Positions 1-7,218 of a stretch of 64,000 bases of DNA are shown in pieces. The DNA comes from CAZQHK01 sp964593455 (GTDB taxonomy: Bacteria > Muiribacteriota > CAYSPT01). The translations under genes and the position numbers were made by a program. Every line of letters begins with the position of its first letter. Position 1 is the first letter of the stretch. The DNA lies in the NCBI GenBank assembly GCA_964593455.1, contig CAZQHK010000014.1, positions 1 to 64,000 of the forward strand, written 5' to 3'. A model generated the notes under the pieces. The model made no database searches and was not told where the DNA came from. It was given only the letters and a program-made list of their open reading frames with translations.

Positions 1-94
1 GGGGACGGCTCTTCTCATGTAAATTCATCTTAATCACGACTTTTGCAAGAGGCTCGATTGTGATAAATAGAACATTATTGCAAGGAGGATCAAT

Positions 95-688
95 ATGGAA
101 AAGGTACGGGAGAAGGAAATCGTAAATTATAAAAAAGCAGATACCAGACTGTATCGCGAGGAAGTCCTGCCATATGTGAATGATCTTGCCCGTTTGGCCT
201 GTTACATAACCGGAAATTCACATGATGGTGATGACCTGCTCCAGGAAACCCTGCTGTCCGCCTACCGATCATTTCACACCTACCGGCCGGAAACGAACTG
301 CCGGGCCTGGCTCATGACCATCATGCGCAACCAATTCGTCGACCAGGCCAGGCGGAATAAGCGGCAGGGGTATCCGGTTGTGATGCAACCTGACCAGGTA
401 AACCGCTTGTCGCCGCAATATGAAAGCCCTCGCCAGATATCCGATCCGGAGAAGACCGTCAGCGGAAGGCTCATCATGGAAAGCCTGCGAAAACTCATCG
501 GAAAACTGCCAGCAGCGTTTCGTCGGGTGTTCGTTCTGCGGTTCTTGAAACATTTCAGTTACCGGGAGATTGCCAGGATCATGGAGTGTCCTATGGGTAC
601 TGTACGATCAAGGATTTTCAGAGCACGTAACATGTTTAAGTCAATGGTGAAACAGGACCGGGCCATTCCCTTGTTAGATTATCATTAA
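95..688 (+). CDS. ECF-type RNA polymerase sigma factor
   Basis: A 197-residue sigma-70 family protein of the extracytoplasmic function class, which redirects RNA polymerase to a small set of stress or envelope promoters. Region 2 lies at about residues 22-90 (DLLQETLLSAYRSF, then RAWLMTIMRNQFVDQARR). Region 4, with its helix-turn-helix, lies at about 135-185 (RVFVLRFLKHFSYREIA, then GTVRSRIFRARN). The length is normal. The start is supported by AAGGAGG seven bases upstream. No anti-sigma gene follows; the next gene is an exported Ni-SOD 30 bases downstream, so the regulon may include it. That link is inference. Confidence 0.93.
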   Translation: MEKVREKEIVNYKKADTRLYREEVLPYVNDLARLACYITGNSHDGDDLLQETLLSAYRSFHTYRPETNCRAWLMTIMRNQFVDQARRNKRQGYPVVMQPDQVNRLSPQYESPRQISDPEKTVSGRLIMESLRKLIGKLPAAFRRVFVLRFLKHFSYREIARIMECPMGTVRSRIFRARNMFKSMVKQDRAIPLLDYH

Positions 689-718
689 ACGCTTGTTTGA
701 AAGGTAAGGTGGATCTGT

Positions 719-1198
719 ATGAGGAAAAATCTAAAAATGACGATTATGGCAGTGGTGTTCGTGATGATGTCGGTGGTTTCTCCCAGGCTCCTGGCGCATT
801 GCCAGATTCCCTGCGGTATATACGACGATCAGGCGAGGTTCAGCTCTATGTTGGAGGATGTCAGAACGATAGACAAATCAATGAGACAGATCAAAAGCCT
901 GGGCCAGATGGAGGCGCCGAACTGGAACCAGCTGGTCCGTTGGATCCACAACAAGGAGGTGCATGCGGAGAAGCTGGCGGAGACAATTACGTACTACTTC
1001 ATGCCCCAGCGAATCAAGCTCCCGGACGCGGTGGACGAAGCCGGTCGGCATAAGTATGTTAAGGAAATTACATTGCTGCACGAGATTCTACTCAACAGTA
1101 TGAAGGCCAAGCAAACCATCGATCTGAAATACTGCACACGGCTGCTCGAGCTCATCCAACAGTTCCGGAAATCATACCTGGGAGAGGAATCCCCTTGA
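719..1198 (+). CDS. sodN: Exported nickel superoxide dismutase
   Basis: Nickel-type superoxide dismutase, converting superoxide to hydrogen peroxide and oxygen. Residues 1-26 form a signal peptide with a basic start, a hydrophobic core and SPRLLA at its end. It is followed at once by HCQIPCGIYD, the Ni-hook: His1, Cys2, Cys6 and Tyr9 of the mature enzyme all match the family. The remaining 120 or so residues fit the family's four-helix bundle. In this family His1 must be a free N-terminus to bind nickel; here signal peptidase could expose it directly, so no separate SodX-type peptidase would be needed. The enzyme would act outside the cytoplasmic membrane. It sits between an ECF sigma factor and a nitroreductase. 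Family assignment is strong; export is inferred from the leader. Confidence 0.88.
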   Translation: MRKNLKMTIMAVVFVMMSVVSPRLLAHCQIPCGIYDDQARFSSMLEDVRTIDKSMRQIKSLGQMEAPNWNQLVRWIHNKEVHAEKLAETITYYFMPQRIKLPDAVDEAGRHKYVKEITLLHEILLNSMKAKQTIDLKYCTRLLELIQQFRKSYLGEESP

Positions 1199-1206
1199 GG
1201 TGACCT

Positions 1207-1782
1207 ATGGATATCAAGGAAGCAATACAGAAACGAAGAGCTTACCGTTCCCTGGACGAGGTAACAATTACAGAGGAACTAATACGTGACCTGGCCGGAG
1301 GCGCTTCGCTGGCTCCTTCGTGCTTTAACCGGCAACCATGGCGGTACGTCTTTGTTTTCGATCCGGCCGTGCTGAAGAAGCTGCATAGCACCCTGTCCAA
1401 GGGCAATGAGTGGGCCCGCAACGCCTCCATGATGATCGCCGTATTTTCCCATCGATCCCTGGACTGTGTCGTCAAGAAGCGTATCTATTACGCCTTCGAC
1501 ACCGGCATGGCCACCGCCTTCATCATTCTCCGGGCCACCGAACTGGGTCTGGTGGCCCACCCCATCGCCGGTTTCGATGAGGACAGGGCCAAGGAGATCC
1601 TGGCCATTCCCCAGAAGATGCGGTTGATTACCCTGGTCATGGTGGGCAAGCATTCGGAGAAGATGAAACCGGAACTTTCGAAGCAGCAGAAGGAGATCGA
1701 GAAGAAGCGTCCCGAGCGCAAACCCATCGAGGAGATTGCCTTCCTCAACACCTATGCTGGAGGACCGTCCGACGAAGTCTGA
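1207..1782 (+). CDS. Nitroreductase-family FMN oxidoreductase
   Basis: A 191-residue flavoprotein of the nitroreductase superfamily, probably FMN-dependent and reducing nitro compounds, quinones or an unknown substrate with NAD(P)H. The N-terminal phosphate-binding segment RRAYRSL (residues 10-16), the NRQPWRYVFV strand (about 40-50) and the later GLGLVAHPIAGFD-like stretch near residue 118 match the short branch of the family. The C-terminus (KQQKEIEKKRPERKP) is unusually charged. The start codon lies 8 bases after the Ni-SOD stop, so the two are probably co-transcribed, which hints at a redox-stress role. The substrate cannot be told from sequence. Confidence 0.85.
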   Translation: MDIKEAIQKRRAYRSLDEVTITEELIRDLAGGASLAPSCFNRQPWRYVFVFDPAVLKKLHSTLSKGNEWARNASMMIAVFSHRSLDCVVKKRIYYAFDTGMATAFIILRATELGLVAHPIAGFDEDRAKEILAIPQKMRLITLVMVGKHSEKMKPELSKQQKEIEKKRPERKPIEEIAFLNTYAGGPSDEV

Positions 1783-1895
1783 CCATGTCCACACGGCTGT
1801 TCCAGGAAGGCACCCGAAAGCTTGGCTGTGGACACCTTCCCGACGGGGAACAGATTATGGGCATGGGACGTTTATCTATTAAGGTGGTGATACGG

Positions 1896-2741
1896 TTGAA
1901 AATCAAGTTTTGGGGAACCAGGGGATCTATTCCGGTTTCGGGAAAGGAATATAATGAATATGGGGGTAATACGGCCTGTGTGGAGCTACGGACCGGCGAT
2001 GGCGAGATCATCATCATCGATGCCGGCACCGGAATACGCCGGTTGGGCGACCAGCTTCTGCATGAAGACCGACACCACTACCATTTCCTCTTCACCCACG
2101 CCCACTGGGACCACCTGATGGGGTTGCCGTTTTTCAAACCTCTGTACCGTGAAGACACGGAGATCCAGGTATACGGATGTCCCATCTCCCAGGATTCCAT
2201 CAGGAAGATGGTGTCCAGGATTCTGGAACCTCCCAATTTTCCGGTACGCTTCGAGGATGTCCAGGCTGATTTCAAGTTTCACGAGGAATGTTATCTGTCA
2301 TTCAAAATAGGTTCAGTTACCCTTGTGCCCATCAAACTGAGTCACCCGAACCAGGGCTTGGGATACCGGTTTGCAGAAAACGACCGGCAGCTTGTTTTCC
2401 TGACGGACAATGAGTTAACATACCGCCATCCGGGAGGACTGGACTATGAAGATTATCTCGAGTTCGCACGGGGAGCTGACATGCTCGTCCACGATGCAAT
2501 GTACACCGAAGAAGAATATCACCACTCGAAAACCTGGGGACACACCACCTTCAAGGTGGCTCTCCAATTGGCAATGGAAGCGGGAGTGAACAAATTCGTC
2601 CTCTTCCATCACAATCCGGAACGAAGTGATGACCATTTGAACCGGATCGTCGATGAGTGCCGCCGGATCATCAGGGAAGCCGGATCTAACCTGGAGTGCT
2701 TCGCGGCCCGGGAAGATCCGGAACGCTATTTCGAAATATAG
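1896..2741 (+). CDS. MBL-fold metallo-hydrolase
   Basis: A cytoplasmic metallo-beta-lactamase-fold hydrolase of about 281 residues, close to the PhnP/RNase Z-like group. It starts KIKFWGTRGSIPVSG, as its relatives do, and has the metal site THAHWDH (about residues 67-73), a downstream D in FLTDNE and a late H in FHHNPE. I chose the TTG at 1896 because AAGGTGGTG sits just before it and the homologous N-terminus begins there. An in-frame ATG at 1785 would add 37 residues that look unrelated. Substrate unknown. The AmrS gene follows after about 10 bases. Confidence 0.85.
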   Translation: MKIKFWGTRGSIPVSGKEYNEYGGNTACVELRTGDGEIIIIDAGTGIRRLGDQLLHEDRHHYHFLFTHAHWDHLMGLPFFKPLYREDTEIQVYGCPISQDSIRKMVSRILEPPNFPVRFEDVQADFKFHEECYLSFKIGSVTLVPIKLSHPNQGLGYRFAENDRQLVFLTDNELTYRHPGGLDYEDYLEFARGADMLVHDAMYTEEEYHHSKTWGHTTFKVALQLAMEAGVNKFVLFHHNPERSDDHLNRIVDECRRIIREAGSNLECFAAREDPERYFEI

Positions 2742-2751
2742 AGGACGTCCC

Positions 2752-3780
2752 TTGAAGAAGAACGCGATGCTCTGGGAAACGGCGGAGGACAACCGGGTGC
2801 GCTGTTTTCTCTGCTCCCACTGTTGCCTTATACAGCCGGGAAAATTCGGTGTATGCGGCGTTCGGCAGAACATCAACGGAGAGATGTTCACCTATGCCTA
2901 CGGCGAGGTCATAGCCCGGCACGTGGACCCCATCGAGAAGAAACCGCTCTACCACTTCCTGCCCGGCACCCGTTCCTACTCGGTGGCCACCGTGGGCTGT
3001 AACTTCAAGTGCGGCTTCTGCCAGAACTGGCGGATATCGCAGTCCTCCTTCAAAGACGGCAGTGCGCAAACCGGCCGGCTGCTCACTCCGGAAAAAGCAG
3101 TGGAGGAGGCCCGGGAAAGCCGGTGTCGGAGCATCGCCTACACCTACACCGAACCCACCATCTTCTTCGAGTACGCGTACGACACCGCCCGGCTGGCAGC
3201 AGAAGCGGGATTGAGCAACATCTTCGTGACCAACGGGTACATGACGGAAGAAGCCCTGAATACTATTGCGCCTTACCTGCACGCCACCAACGTCGACCTC
3301 AAGTCCTTCCGGGAAGAGTTCTACCATGACATATGTAAAGCACATATCGCTCCGGTGCTGGAGACCATCAGGCGCATGAAGGAGATGGGCATCTGGGTGG
3401 AGGTAACCACTCTGGTGGTGCCTGGTAGAAACGATTCCGGAGAGGAACTGCGCCAGATTGCTCAGTTTATTGCCGGTGTCAGCCCGGACATTCCCTGGCA
3501 CGTGACCAGGTTCCATCCCGGGTATCAGTTTACGGACTTCTCTCCCACTCCCCAGATCTCTCTCAGAAAGGCGCAGGATATCGGCCGGGAGAGCGGCCTG
3601 CGGCACGTCTACCTGGGTAACATCGTGGGAGGGTCGAATACCAGTTGTCATCGTTGCGGCGAGCTCCTGGTCCAGCGATCGTCGTTTTTCCTGGAAGTGG
3701 TAAGCCTGGAGGACGGCTCCTGTCCCTCCTGCGGAGCGAGGATAGAAGGAGTGTGGTGCCAATCCGGGGATACACGCTGA
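2752..3780 (+). CDS. amrS: AmmeMemoRadiSam system radical SAM enzyme
   Basis: Radical S-adenosylmethionine enzyme of the AmrS type, which in many genomes occurs with AMMECR1 and Memo proteins; the reaction is not established. The Fe-S motif is GCNFKCGFC (Cys at about 83, 87 and 90). It is preceded by a Cys-rich segment CFLCSHCC (18-25) and followed at the C-terminus by a zinc-ribbon-like pair, CHRCGE and CPSCGARIEG. The start is taken at TTG 2752, after GAGGACG; ATG 2767 is possible. Neither Memo nor AMMECR1 is present in the window. Confidence 0.85.
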   Translation: MKKNAMLWETAEDNRVRCFLCSHCCLIQPGKFGVCGVRQNINGEMFTYAYGEVIARHVDPIEKKPLYHFLPGTRSYSVATVGCNFKCGFCQNWRISQSSFKDGSAQTGRLLTPEKAVEEARESRCRSIAYTYTEPTIFFEYAYDTARLAAEAGLSNIFVTNGYMTEEALNTIAPYLHATNVDLKSFREEFYHDICKAHIAPVLETIRRMKEMGIWVEVTTLVVPGRNDSGEELRQIAQFIAGVSPDIPWHVTRFHPGYQFTDFSPTPQISLRKAQDIGRESGLRHVYLGNIVGGSNTSCHRCGELLVQRSSFFLEVVSLEDGSCPSCGARIEGVWCQSGDTR

Positions 3781-3912
3781 ATCATTGTTAAAACAGACAC
3801 ACTCTCCGGTTAATTGTACCAAACCGTTACAGGGGCGGTAACGGAAGGATGTTATGATTCCAGAAGGCTTGACATGAACGATCAGGCATTCTGCCTTCTC
3901 CTGGAAGATAGC

Positions 3913-4098
3913 TCAGCTTAATGGTATAGCCTCCACCGGACAACTTTCCGAGGCTTCTCTGACCTCGTCCTCCAGTGCCGGCGGAACCTCTTCCACCCTG
4001 GGCACTGCTGTGTCTCCCGACATCTCGAACACCTCGGGGCAAATACTGACGCACAGTTCGCAACCGATACAGAGATCCTGGTCCACAGAAATTCTCAT
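3913..4098 (-). CDS. Single [4Fe-4S] cluster ferredoxin
   Basis: A small electron carrier of about 61 residues. It has CIGCELCVSICPEVF near the N-terminus and ESCPVEAI near the C-terminus, the cysteine spacing of mono-cluster 4Fe-4S ferredoxins like those of Thermotoga and Clostridia. The ATG at 4098 (MRISVDQDLC) matches the usual family start; an upstream ATG at 4134 would add 12 atypical residues. No strong ribosome site is visible. The gene points away from the small ORF at 4138 and the Nfu gene. Confidence 0.88.
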   Translation of the reverse strand: MRISVDQDLCIGCELCVSICPEVFEMSGDTAVPRVEEVPPALEDEVREASESCPVEAIPLS

Positions 4099-4137
4099 GT
4101 TAAAACTTTTGCCACACCGATCAAAGTGTTTCAAACA

Positions 4138-4296
4138 ATGAACGAGCTTGCCGCTCTCGACCAGGAGGTTAACCGATTCCTGAGTGATAATGGCATTGAG
4201 AAAGTCGTGTCTATCAGCGATACCAATGCCACCGATGATCGGGGAGCAACTATCGGTATTGTCAGAGCGGTTACCTATGTGGAGTCTGTTGATTAG
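4138..4296 (+). CDS. Small hypothetical protein (52 aa)
   Basis: An ATG-to-TAG frame of 52 codons: it starts MNELAALDQEVNRFL, is mixed acidic and hydrophobic, and ends RAVTYVESVD. It looks like a compact alpha/beta protein with an amphipathic first helix. No convincing Shine-Dalgarno site precedes it, so start and expression are uncertain. It lies between the divergent ferredoxin and the Nfu gene, with a reading frame free of rare-looking runs. I do not recognise the family. Confidence 0.4.
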   Translation: MNELAALDQEVNRFLSDNGIEKVVSISDTNATDDRGATIGIVRAVTYVESVD

Positions 4297-4349
4297 AAAC
4301 TGCTAACGTCTTTCATAATGTTGACAAATGGAAAGGGAGGTTGTAGATC

Positions 4350-4571
4350 ATGAAAGAGCAGGTGGAAGAAGCTTTGAATAAAGTCCGGCCGAATCTTCAG
4401 GCTGATGGCGGCGATGTTGAGCTCGTTGAAATCACTGAAGAAGGAGTCGTCAAGGTAAGATTACTCGGGGCTTGCAGTGGATGTCCCATGTCGCAACTCA
4501 CTCTCAGCCAGGGCATTGAACGCTATCTGAAAGAAGCAGTACCGGACGTGGTAAAAGTGGAAGCTGTGTGA
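4350..4571 (+). CDS. NifU C-terminal-domain (Nfu) Fe-S scaffold
   Basis: A free-standing Nfu domain of 73 residues, which carries or delivers Fe-S clusters to apoproteins. The family signature is complete: RPNLQADGGDVELVEI near the N-terminus and GACSGCPMSQLTL with the CxxC cluster ligands at about residues 46-49. GGGAGG upstream of the ATG is a good ribosome site. Its neighbours, a ferredoxin and AmrS, are Fe-S proteins. Confidence 0.93.
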   Translation: MKEQVEEALNKVRPNLQADGGDVELVEITEEGVVKVRLLGACSGCPMSQLTLSQGIERYLKEAVPDVVKVEAV

Positions 4572-4590
4572 GTTGCCTGGAGTGCAAACG

Positions 4591-4758
4591 ATGATACTGA
4601 TCGATGGTAAATACTGGAGCGAAGAGATTATTTTCGACAATAAAACACAGCCAACATTAATCCCAAAGCCTGCTTCTTATTTGTCGGATCGGGAAACGAC
4701 TGTTGAAGAGCCCAGCCAGAATGAAAAGTCCACTGATGAATCTTCTGAAGGCTGTTAA
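4591..4758 (+). CDS. Hypothetical protein (55 aa)
   Basis: A short polar protein starting MILIDGKYWSEE with a Ser/Glu/Pro-rich tail that ends in Cys. The ATG at 4591 follows GGAG by eight bases; an in-frame TTG at 4573 is less likely. It starts 19 bases after the Nfu stop and may be co-transcribed. Family not recognised. Confidence 0.4.
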   Translation: MILIDGKYWSEEIIFDNKTQPTLIPKPASYLSDRETTVEEPSQNEKSTDESSEGC

Positions 4759-5023
4759 ATAACGAATTAGCAAGCTCTTTTCAGGGCGTGGTCGAAATCT
4801 CCCTCTGGTGTTCAGCTACACTCAATCGTTGCCAACTATAGCACACTACTATGATCGGGATTTGTGGTATCATCGATCGCGATTGCTTTCTGTCCAGCGC
4901 TGATAAACCACGGCCAATGTGTGTGAGCAGTTGAGAAAAGAATCCGATTACCATATAATTATCATTGGCTCATGTGCAAAAAGGAAGTAAAGGGTAATTT
5001 ATTACTTCCAATAGAATCCGAAG
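4759..5023. other. Intergenic, with an 8-bp inverted repeat
   Basis: No gene seen. Positions 4983-4990 (GGAAGTAA) and 5002-5009 (TTACTTCC) form a perfect 8-bp stem 15 bases before the start of the inserted cassette array at 5024. It may be a terminator remnant, or part of the site where the array was inserted. Confidence 0.4.
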
Positions 5024-5184
5024 TCAGAACACGGGGACCTTGCTTACCATCCTGTCATGTTCTACTTCGTTATGTCACGTTTAGTCACGCTGTAAAAGGG
5101 TTTGTGGAAGTCGATCTTACCATCCTGTCACGTTCTGTACTGGGCAGTCACGTTGCTTTGGTTTGCAGAATGTTTGCAGTTTTG
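5024..5184. repeat. Cassette 5' flank, copy A
   Basis: Begins with the 13-bp core TCAGAACACGGGG and continues for about 150 bp that align, with scattered mismatches and small gaps, to 6353-6515. Both copies carry spaced repeats of the type CTTACCATCCTGTCAYGTTCTG and end in TTTGCAGTTTTGG. Confidence 0.75.
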
Positions 5185-5194
5185 GGTTTAAATA

Positions 5195-5223
5195 TTGACT
5201 TATGTTGCGAATAAGGCTACAAT
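5195..5223 (+). promoter_or_regulatory. Sigma-70-type promoter for the MNT/HEPN operon
   Basis: TTGACT at 5195-5200 and TACAAT at 5218-5223 with a 17-base spacer, just after the cassette 5' flank and about 30 bases before the start codon. Confidence 0.65.
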
Positions 5224-5253
5224 CGTTGCGTAAAAAGCAATGGGGTGAGTTTT

Positions 5254-5856
5254 GTGTCTGATGTACCGGTCGTTTTGAAAAAACTATTTTCTTCAAAATT
5301 GCGTATTAAAATCCTTTCTCATTTTTTCACCCATTCAGTAGAAACTTTATATGTTCGCGAGTTGGCCGGGACATTAGATGAACCGGCGGGAACATTGGCC
5401 CGGGAACTCGGCAACCTGGAGGTGTCCGGTATTCTCATTTCCCGGGCTGTTGGAAACCAGAAGCATTATGCATTGAATAAATCTTCTCCAATTATCGATG
5501 ATCTGAGAAATATTTTCATCAAGACAACCGGGTATGGTGAAGCAATTAAGAAGGCTTTAAGCGGCGAGCCCGGAGTTGAGATTGCATTTATCTATGGTTC
5601 CTGTACCAGTGGCGAGGTGACGATTGAAAGCGATATAGACCTCATGCTGGTGGGAACTGTTGCAGACCGAACATTAGCGTCGGCGATTGGAGAAATCGAA
5701 AGTCGTTTGAACAGGGAAATAAACTACACTGTGTATTCACGTGACGAAGTCAAGCAGCGTCTCGGCCATGAAGGCGATTTTGTCCATGAGGTGTTTACCG
5801 GACCCAGGATACTTCTGGTAGGAAGTAGTAATGATGAATTTTTCTCACCTCATTAA
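5254..5856 (+). CDS. HTH-MNT nucleotidyltransferase antitoxin
   Basis: About 200 residues: an N-terminal winged helix-turn-helix (about 1-85; RIKILSHFF, then YVRELAGTL) and a minimal nucleotidyltransferase domain (about 100-195). The catalytic signature GS-x10-DxD is intact (GSCTSGE, then SDIDLML). In MntA/HepT-type systems such enzymes AMPylate and silence the partner HEPN toxin; the HTH may add autoregulation. GTG 5254 is preferred because GGGGTGAG precedes it at good spacing; GTG 5245 would add three residues. It overlaps the HEPN gene by 26 bases, implying translational coupling. Confidence 0.85.
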   Translation: MSDVPVVLKKLFSSKLRIKILSHFFTHSVETLYVRELAGTLDEPAGTLARELGNLEVSGILISRAVGNQKHYALNKSSPIIDDLRNIFIKTTGYGEAIKKALSGEPGVEIAFIYGSCTSGEVTIESDIDLMLVGTVADRTLASAIGEIESRLNREINYTVYSRDEVKQRLGHEGDFVHEVFTGPRILLVGSSNDEFFSPH

Positions 5857-6259
5857 AGACGGACGATTAAAACGGGGACGGTTTTCTAAAAAACAGGTAG
5901 AAGATCGCCTGGCCCTGGCCCGTCGCGATCTTGAAACTGCCCGGAGTATTGTTGAATCAAGCTCTGATTGGTCCTTCAATATAGCCTACAATGCTATGCA
6001 TCAGGCCGGTAGGGCATTGATGTTTCACAGGGGATACCGTGTTTCTGGAATAGCCCATCATGTGACTGTTGTCGAGTTTATGAAAGAAGCGTTGGATCAA
6101 GAGCATCAGGATATCATTGAAATGATGGATCGGATGCGCCGTAAAAGAAATCGTTCTACCTATGACAAGGTGGGCAGCATTTCTCAAAAAGAGGCGCGAG
6201 AGGCACTCTCCGTTGCCCGGGAGTTTGTAGAGTTGGTAGCCGATATATTGGGCCGGTAA
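5831..6259 (+). CDS. HEPN-domain protein (probable toxin RNase)
   Basis: A 142-residue helical HEPN protein of the UPF0332-like type, the expected partner of the upstream MNT gene. The helices at about 22-60 (DRLALARRDLETAR, then AYNAMHQAGRALM) and the late motif RKRNRSTYD near 112-120 match the group, where the Arg and Tyr/Asp residues form the RNase or AMPylation site. It lacks the strict RxxxxH of classical HEPN nucleases. The ATG follows GGAAG and sits inside the MNT gene. The pair fills the first cassette. Confidence 0.82.
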   Translation: MMNFSHLIKDGRLKRGRFSKKQVEDRLALARRDLETARSIVESSSDWSFNIAYNAMHQAGRALMFHRGYRVSGIAHHVTVVEFMKEALDQEHQDIIEMMDRMRRKRNRSTYDKVGSISQKEAREALSVAREFVELVADILGR

Positions 6260-6295
6260 TTCTGGCTTACTGACCTAAAAAACACTTGGCGAGTT

Positions 6296-6515
6296 CTTAC
6301 CATCCTGTACCATTCTGTCATGTTTAATCCCATCCTGTGTCGTTCTGTACGCTCAGAACACGGGGACTTTGTTTACCGTCCTATCATGTCTTCCTTCGTT
6401 ATGTCATGTTTAGTTCCGTTGTAACAGGGTTTACGGTCACCGATCTTACCATCCTGTCACGTTCTGTCTCAGGCAGTTGCGTTCTTTTGGTTTGCAAATG
6501 GTTTGCAGTTTTGGC
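6296..6515. repeat. Cassette junction repeat, copy B (complete)
   Basis: The only complete copy. Positions 6296-6365 are identical, base for base over 70 bp, to 7149-7218. Positions 6353-6515 align with copy A. The shared overlap is the core TCAGAACACGGGG at 6353-6365. The element contains five spaced variants of CCATCCTGTNNCRTTCTG. Confidence 0.85.
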
Positions 6516-6533
6516 ACTTGTTGGGCGGCAATT

Positions 6534-6794
6534 CTACTGAAGGGGATCTATTTTTAAGAGAGGTTGATGTGTCCTTGCCAGGTTCCAATTTTCCATCAAC
6601 TCGGTACGGTGAGGAACTGCCCACTCGATAACGAGTCCGAGTGCTCGTGGCGGAACCGAACCGGCAAAGGTGGTGAGTGTACAAATGTTGATGAGCGCTT
6701 CGTGTTCACCGTAGTAAGCGTGGAAGTGAGGAGGATTGTGATCTTCGAAGAACATCTTGATAACAATCCCGAAGAACCTGGATATCTCAGGCAC
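6534..6794 (-). CDS. DUF4160 protein (toxin-antitoxin-like)
   Basis: An 86-residue DUF4160 protein, recognisable from MPEISRFFGIVIKMFFEDHNPPHFHAYYG at its N-terminus (HNPPHFHA is the family hallmark). DUF4160 and DUF2442 genes are regularly paired and are suspected toxin-antitoxin-like modules; their biochemistry is not established. It overlaps the DUF2442 gene by 8 bases. Here the order is DUF2442 first, the reverse of the order I would expect. Confidence 0.85.
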   Translation of the reverse strand: MPEISRFFGIVIKMFFEDHNPPHFHAYYGEHEALINICTLTTFAGSVPPRALGLVIEWAVPHRTELMENWNLARTHQPLLKIDPLQ

Positions 6795-7071
6795 TAATAG
6801 CCTCCGGACCGAGACCGGGAAAGATCTCCTCAGGTTGTTTTCCGGTTACCCTGAGATAAAGTGCGTCGGGACAGAGATCCACCTGATCGTCCCAGACCAG
6901 TTCTCCGGCAGGTCCTATTTTCACCCCGGTGAATGCGTCATAATCTTCCCACAGGGTAAAAACGCCTTTACCGACGAGATCAGACAGGTCGGCGCATCCG
7001 TTTCGGCCATCGGAAAACGTAAGATCGAGCTTGTAGTTATCCTGAACCTGTACTTTGACTATTTTTTTCAT
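6787..7071 (-). CDS. DUF2442 protein (partner of DUF4160)
   Basis: About 94 residues, starting MKKIVKVQVQDNYKLDLTF and containing FTLWEDYDAF and GELVWDDQVDLCPDALYL, the DUF2442 pattern. ATG 7071 is preferred over 7098 because AGGGATGG lies just before it and family members start there. It is the upstream gene of the second cassette, and its 3' end overlaps the DUF4160 start. Confidence 0.82.
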   Translation of the reverse strand: MKKIVKVQVQDNYKLDLTFSDGRNGCADLSDLVGKGVFTLWEDYDAFTGVKIGPAGELVWDDQVDLCPDALYLRVTGKQPEEIFPGLGPEAISA

Positions 7072-7148
7072 ATATCCATCCCTAATAAAGCATATCATAC
7101 CTGCCAGAGACGCGCAAAGTTTCGAGTTGCGAAAACAACGGGAACGGA

Positions 7149-7218
7149 CTTACCATCCTGTACCATTCTGTCATGTTTAATCCCATCCTGTGTCGTTCTG
7201 TACGCTCAGAACACGGGG
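7149..7218. repeat. Cassette 3' flank plus core, copy C
   Basis: Identical over 70 bp to 6296-6365. The core at 7206-7218 also provides the last three sense codons and the TGA stop of the diguanylate cyclase gene on the minus strand. Confidence 0.88.

Larger units (their letters stand above)
5024..7205. mobile_element. Two-cassette toxin-antitoxin array with shared flanks
   Basis: The core TCAGAACACGGGG occurs at 5024, 6353 and 7206 and cuts the region into two modules. Module 1 (5024-6352) holds the MNT/HEPN pair on the plus strand; module 2 (6353-7205) holds the DUF2442/DUF4160 pair on the minus strand. Each module has the same order: core, a related 5' flank of about 150 bp, the gene pair, and an identical 57-bp 3' flank that runs into the next core. 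The whole array is bounded by the 13-bp direct repeat. No integrase or transposase is present, so mobility is inferred from structure only. Confidence 0.55.

Noticed and set aside
2686..3822. A 378-codon open frame on the minus strand
   Set aside because: It is antisense to the clear AmrS gene and has no domain signature; high codon bias of the real gene keeps it open.
5870..5885. ACGGGGACGG in the HEPN gene and GGGGACGG at the window start as extra cassette cores
   Set aside because: Only part of the core is shared, and the flanking sequence does not match the cassette flanks.
4972..6540. Two ORFs (4972-5214 and 6337-6540) with similar protein translations, as if a small gene family
   Set aside because: They lie wholly in the cassette flank repeat, lack ribosome sites, and differ at all codon positions. 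The likeness comes from DNA repeats.
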